Source: Alcaligenaceae bacterium
GTDB taxonomy: Bacteria; Pseudomonadota; Gammaproteobacteria; Burkholderiales; Burkholderiaceae
NCBI GenBank assembly: GCA_947372575.1
Contig: CANBUF010000061.1
Location: 1 to 8,735 of the forward strand
Length of the DNA stretch: 8,735 nt
Direction of reading: 5' to 3'
Shown here: in pieces, positions 5,583-8,735 of the stretch
Layout of the letters: each line of letters opens with the position of its first letter
Numbering within the stretch: position 1 is the first letter of the stretch
Position numbers and translations under genes: made by a program
The notes under the pieces: generated by a model
The model's input: the letters and a program-made list of their open reading frames with translations, nothing else
What the model was told of the DNA's origin: nothing
Database searches by the model: none

Positions 5583-7325
5583 ATGTCTCCCCTGAACCGG
5601 AATCTCTGGCATCGCATTTATTCGCGAGTCGGGACGCACTGGAAAGGCCTCGCGCTTGCCATTCTGTTCATGGCAGGTGCTGCTGCGACCCAGCCCACTC
5701 TCGCCGTCGCGATGAAGCCGCTGCTAGATGAAGGGTTTTCCGGCGCAAAGCCTGAATACGTCTGGCAGGTACCACTCGCAATTATTGGCTTGATTTTCTT
5801 GCGGGGTGTGTGCAACTTCTTTAGTGATTATCTGCTTGCCTGGGTCGCTAACAATGTGCTGCTTGGTGTGCGTGGCGAGATGTTCGAAAAACTGTTGTCG
5901 ATGCCTGACAGTGAGTTTAAAAAAGGCGACACAGGACGTTTGCTCAACCGGTTTACGGTCGACGCCGGAAATGTGACTGGTTATGCAACTGACGTGCTGA
6001 CTGTGCTCGTGCGCGAAGCACTGGTGGTGGTTGCCATGATTGGTGTGTTGCTCTACATGTCCTGGGAGCTCACCCTGATCATTCTGGTGACCATGCCGAT
6101 TTCTGTGTTGATTTCTCGCTCTTTTATCAAGCGGCTGCGACGCATCAATCGCGATATGGTCAACATGAACGCTGAGTTGACGCGCGTGGTGGGCGAGGGC
6201 ATCGATGGCCAGCGGGTGATTAAGCTATTTGATGGCTATGCGTTCGAGCGCAAGCGCTTTGCTTATGTCAGCGGTCGCTTGCGTCGTTTTGACATGCGTG
6301 CGGCCCTTGCTGATGCTGCCATGACCCCGATTACACAGGTTGTGACTGCGTTTGCTGTCGCTGCAGTGATTGCTGTTGCACTGATGCAGGCCAATGCAGG
6401 CTCGCTGACCGTCGGAAGTTTTGCTGCCTTTATGGCCGCGCTTGCCCAGATTTTTGATCCAATCAAGCGACTGACAAAAGTCGCCGGACGGATGCAAAAA
6501 ATGCTTGTGTCTGCAGAAAGCGTTTTTATCCTGATTGATCAATCCTCTGAAACCGAGCTCGGTCACGAGTCCTTTGCGGGTCGTGCGGTGGGGCGTGTTC
6601 AGTTTCAAAACGTTTCGCACCGCTTTGCCGATAGCGATGTTGATACGCTGCAGCATGTTTCCATCCACGTCGACCCTGGCCAGACAGTCGCGCTGGTGGG
6701 GCGTTCGGGCAGTGGCAAGACTACGCTTGTCAATATGCTTCCGCGTTTTGTCACACCCACAGAAGGCGTTGTGCTGATCGATGGGCAGGATATTCAGATG
6801 CTGTCCCTTCGCAATCTTCGCGAACAACTCTCATTGGTGAGTCAGGATGTTGTCTTGTTTGACGATACGATTGCCGTCAACGTCGGTTATGGTGCCTTGC
6901 ATGACGCCTCTGAAACAGAAATCCGGCAGGCGTTAAAAGCAGCAAACCTGCTTGAGTTTGTCGACAGCCTGCCTCTTGGCCTGCAGACACAGGTTGGCGA
7001 AAATGCCACGCGATTGTCGGGTGGTCAGAGACAGCGACTGGCGATTGCGCGCGCGCTGATCAAAAATGCTCCAATTCTGATCCTGGATGAGGCAACCTCC
7101 GCACTGGATAATGAATCGGAAAGGCAGGTACAGGCCTCACTCGAAATTCTGATGCAGGGTCGAACCACACTTGTGATCGCACACAGGCTTTCAACCATTC
7201 TGAACGCTGACAAAATTATTGTGATGGATCATGGCCGCGTCGTGGAGCAAGGCACCCATACTGAATTGCTCGCACAGGGTGGAGCATACCGGGCGCTCTA
7301 TCAAATGCAGTTTCGCGATCATTAA
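5583..7325 (+). CDS. msbA: MsbA, lipid A-core flippase (ABC exporter)
   Basis: This is a half-size ABC exporter of 580 residues, almost the same length as E. coli MsbA (582). As a homodimer in the inner membrane it would use ATP to flip lipid A-core from the cytoplasmic to the periplasmic leaflet. The N-terminal membrane domain has about six hydrophobic spans (roughly residues 22-44, 62-82, two in 140-180, two in 245-305). The nucleotide-binding domain is complete: Walker A GRSGSGKTT at 373-381, Q-loop Q421, signature LSGGQ at 478-482, Walker B ILDE with D502-E503, and switch H534. The start is taken as ATG 5583 (MSPLNRNLWHRIY); a TTG at 5553 would add ten residues. No strong ribosome binding site precedes either. 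Placement beside core glycosyltransferases supports MsbA over other ABC exporters. Its stop codon overlaps that of the convergent HD-GYP gene. Confidence 0.93.
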   Translation: MSPLNRNLWHRIYSRVGTHWKGLALAILFMAGAAATQPTLAVAMKPLLDEGFSGAKPEYVWQVPLAIIGLIFLRGVCNFFSDYLLAWVANNVLLGVRGEMFEKLLSMPDSEFKKGDTGRLLNRFTVDAGNVTGYATDVLTVLVREALVVVAMIGVLLYMSWELTLIILVTMPISVLISRSFIKRLRRINRDMVNMNAELTRVVGEGIDGQRVIKLFDGYAFERKRFAYVSGRLRRFDMRAALADAAMTPITQVVTAFAVAAVIAVALMQANAGSLTVGSFAAFMAALAQIFDPIKRLTKVAGRMQKMLVSAESVFILIDQSSETELGHESFAGRAVGRVQFQNVSHRFADSDVDTLQHVSIHVDPGQTVALVGRSGSGKTTLVNMLPRFVTPTEGVVLIDGQDIQMLSLRNLREQLSLVSQDVVLFDDTIAVNVGYGALHDASETEIRQALKAANLLEFVDSLPLGLQTQVGENATRLSGGQRQRLAIARALIKNAPILILDEATSALDNESERQVQASLEILMQGRTTLVIAHRLSTILNADKIIVMDHGRVVEQGTHTELLAQGGAYRALYQMQFRDH

Positions 7326-8735
7326 GCTTTTGGGATCATGTCCGCGAGCTCAATTGCAATGGCACGGAACTTTTCTTCCTGCTGTTTGAAGGCATCGACG
7401 ATGATCGGGTCAAACTTGACCCCTGACAGAGCGACGATTTCAGTTGCAGCCTGCTCGTGTGTCCAGCTTGCTTTATAAATACGCACGCTTGTCAATGCGT
7501 CATAGACGTCTGCAAGCGCCATTATGCGTGCATCAAGGGGGATCGCGTGTGCCTTCAACCCGCGTGGATAGCCACTGCCATCCCAGTTTTCATGGTGGCC
7601 GCCAGCAATATTTGACGCGACTACAAACAGCGAGTCATTCTCATTATTTTCTTCTGCGGCAACACGCAGGATGGATTCCCCTAGCGTGGTATGCGTGCGC
7701 ATGAGTGTGCTTTCTTCTGCAGTATGACGTCCGGGCTTGAGCAGAATATGATCCGGAATGCCAATCTTGCCCAGGTCATGCATCGGGGCAGCCATCACGA
7801 TGATGTCAATATGTTTGTCCGACAACTCCGGGGTGTAGCAACCACGCTGGACAAGCGATTCTGCCAGTGCCCTGCAATAGAGTTGCGTTCGTTGTATGTG
7901 CAGACCTGTTTCATTATCGCGAATGAGTGAAAGCTGCGTGAGAGCTGCAACCATCTTTTCTCTTGTCTGGGCCAGTGCACCCAGACTGAGTAGCTCGTTT
8001 TCGGTGATGGCTTTCTGGAGCCGTCTGTTGACTGACTCGTATTCTGTTACGTCGGTATATGTCCGCACGACATCACCGGATGGCATTGTGTGTGTTTGGA
8101 CCTCAATGTGGCGCCCATTCTGATCGACGCGTAAATATCGAGTTGGAGTCGCTGCCTCTTGGCTGATCCCTAGCGCGCGTACATGCTCTCGTGCAATGTC
8201 TTGTACGTTGACCAGATCCTGGCCAAAGTCACCGCGATTGGTTTGGAATTGAACGACCTTGGACAGCAGGGGCCTGGATGCTATCAGTTCTTTTGGCAGA
8301 TCCAGAATTTCGCAGAGTTTGTCATTAAACAGTGAGAAACGACCGTCCTTTCCGATGACAGCAATTCCTTGAGACATGGTTTGCAAAGCGTTATTCAGTA
8401 AGTTGGTTGTCTCGTTGAGCTGGACCATCACACTACGATTGATTTTAATAAATAAACTCAATCCCAGCAGTGTCAGAGCCGCAGCCAACCCCCCGCGTGC
8501 CAGCAGTTCGATATCGATATCCCAGTGCCATTTCAGTATGCTCAAGGAAATAACGATTGAAATGGCTGATAAGACTGTGGCCACTCCTAAGGGCATGCGC
8601 ATGAACAGAACGATCATGAGTGGCAACAGCCAAATAAATCCTGTCGGGTGAATAAACCAGACGACGATAAAGAGGACGCCCAGCGTTGCCAGGGGCACCA
8701 TATTGATTGAAATAAAAAACCGGTTACGAAAATGC
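7322..8735 (-). CDS. Membrane-anchored PAS/HD-GYP protein, predicted c-di-GMP phosphodiesterase (5' end probably outside window)
   Basis: The order is a hydrophobic N-terminus, a PAS-like sensor domain, a helical linker and an HD-GYP domain. Numbering from the ATG at 8701, hydrophobic spans lie near 4-19, 22-33, 38-56 and 70-87. The PAS-like part runs from about 102 to 222 (ALQTMSQGIAVIGKDGRFSLFN), followed by a probable coiled linker to about 258. The HD-GYP domain keeps its hallmark residues: H308-D309 in HDLGKIGIPD, HHENWDGSGYP at 369-379, and ARIMALADVYDALTS at 391-405. Such proteins hydrolyse cyclic-di-GMP to pGpG or GMP and affect motility, biofilm or virulence. The frame stays open from 8701 to the window edge (reading HFRNRFFISIN before the Met), and ATG 8701 has no ribosome binding site, so the gene probably starts beyond the window. 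The signal sensed is unknown. It converges on msbA, so shared transcription is unlikely. Confidence 0.88.
   Translation of the reverse strand, partial: HFRNRFFISINMVPLATLGVLFIVVWFIHPTGFIWLLPLMIVLFMRMPLGVATVLSAISIVISLSILKWHWDIDIELLARGGLAAALTLLGLSLFIKINRSVMVQLNETTNLLNNALQTMSQGIAVIGKDGRFSLFNDKLCEILDLPKELIASRPLLSKVVQFQTNRGDFGQDLVNVQDIAREHVRALGISQEAATPTRYLRVDQNGRHIEVQTHTMPSGDVVRTYTDVTEYESVNRRLQKAITENELLSLGALAQTREKMVAALTQLSLIRDNETGLHIQRTQLYCRALAESLVQRGCYTPELSDKHIDIIVMAAPMHDLGKIGIPDHILLKPGRHTAEESTLMRTHTTLGESILRVAAEENNENDSLFVVASNIAGGHHENWDGSGYPRGLKAHAIPLDARIMALADVYDALTSVRIYKASWTHEQAATEIVALSGVKFDPIIVDAFKQQEEKFRAIAIELADMIPKA

Noticed and set aside
6225..6827. A 200-residue open frame antisense to msbA
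   Set aside because: It lies fully within the conserved msbA coding sequence, and its translation has the low-complexity, Cys/His/Lys-rich look of a shadow frame with no recognisable domain.
1..8735. Mobile elements, CRISPR arrays, tRNA or rRNA genes, phage or defence genes
   Set aside because: I saw no transposase or integrase motifs, no spaced direct repeats and no cloverleaf-like sequence. Nearly all bases belong to eight envelope or signalling genes.

Overview
The window looks like a chromosomal segment of a Gram-negative bacterium, most likely a betaproteobacterium of the order Burkholderiales (Alcaligenaceae-like or a relative). The evidence is the gene content: lipopolysaccharide (LPS) core glycosyltransferases, a NodB deacetylase and msbA. 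The core block recalls the four-gene core oligosaccharide cluster described in Bordetella pertussis. GC, judged by eye on a few lines, is in the mid-50s percent, well below Bordetella itself, so a lower-GC relative is more likely. The taxonomic call is inference. No mobile elements, RNA genes, CRISPR arrays or integration scars were seen. Coding density is very high, and the longest non-coding stretch is about 150 bases.

Region 1 (1-3666, + strand) is a tightly packed core-oligosaccharide operon. It holds a WaaE/KdtX-like family 2 glycosyltransferase (5' end cut off by the window), a family 4 glycosyltransferase, a NodB-type polysaccharide deacetylase and a second family 4 glycosyltransferase. 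The first two junctions are each 'stop, one base, ATG', and the third is an overlap, so translational coupling is likely.

Region 2 (3673-5435, - strand) holds two genes converging on the first operon with a 6-base gap. The upstream one is a WaaF-like family 9 heptosyltransferase; the downstream one is a DUF218 (YdcF/SanA/ElyC) membrane protein. Region 3 (5436-5582) is the divergent promoter region between the heptosyltransferase and msbA.

Region 4 (5583-7325, + strand) is msbA, the ABC flippase that moves lipid A-core across the inner membrane. Region 5 (7322-8735, - strand) is a membrane-anchored PAS/HD-GYP protein, predicted to be a cyclic-di-GMP phosphodiesterase. It runs tail-to-tail into msbA, shares the bases TTAA with it as stop codons, and probably continues past the window edge.

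Functionally, the glycosyltransferases and heptosyltransferase build the inner and outer core on lipid A. The deacetylase probably converts an N-acetylated core sugar to a free amine, and MsbA exports the product. The DUF218 protein is a plausible envelope-polymer accessory. The HD-GYP protein is probably an independent signalling neighbour. I found no convincing evidence of a wholly new system; the most interesting points are the deacetylase embedded among the glycosyltransferases, the DUF218-heptosyltransferase pairing, and the membrane sensor of the HD-GYP protein.
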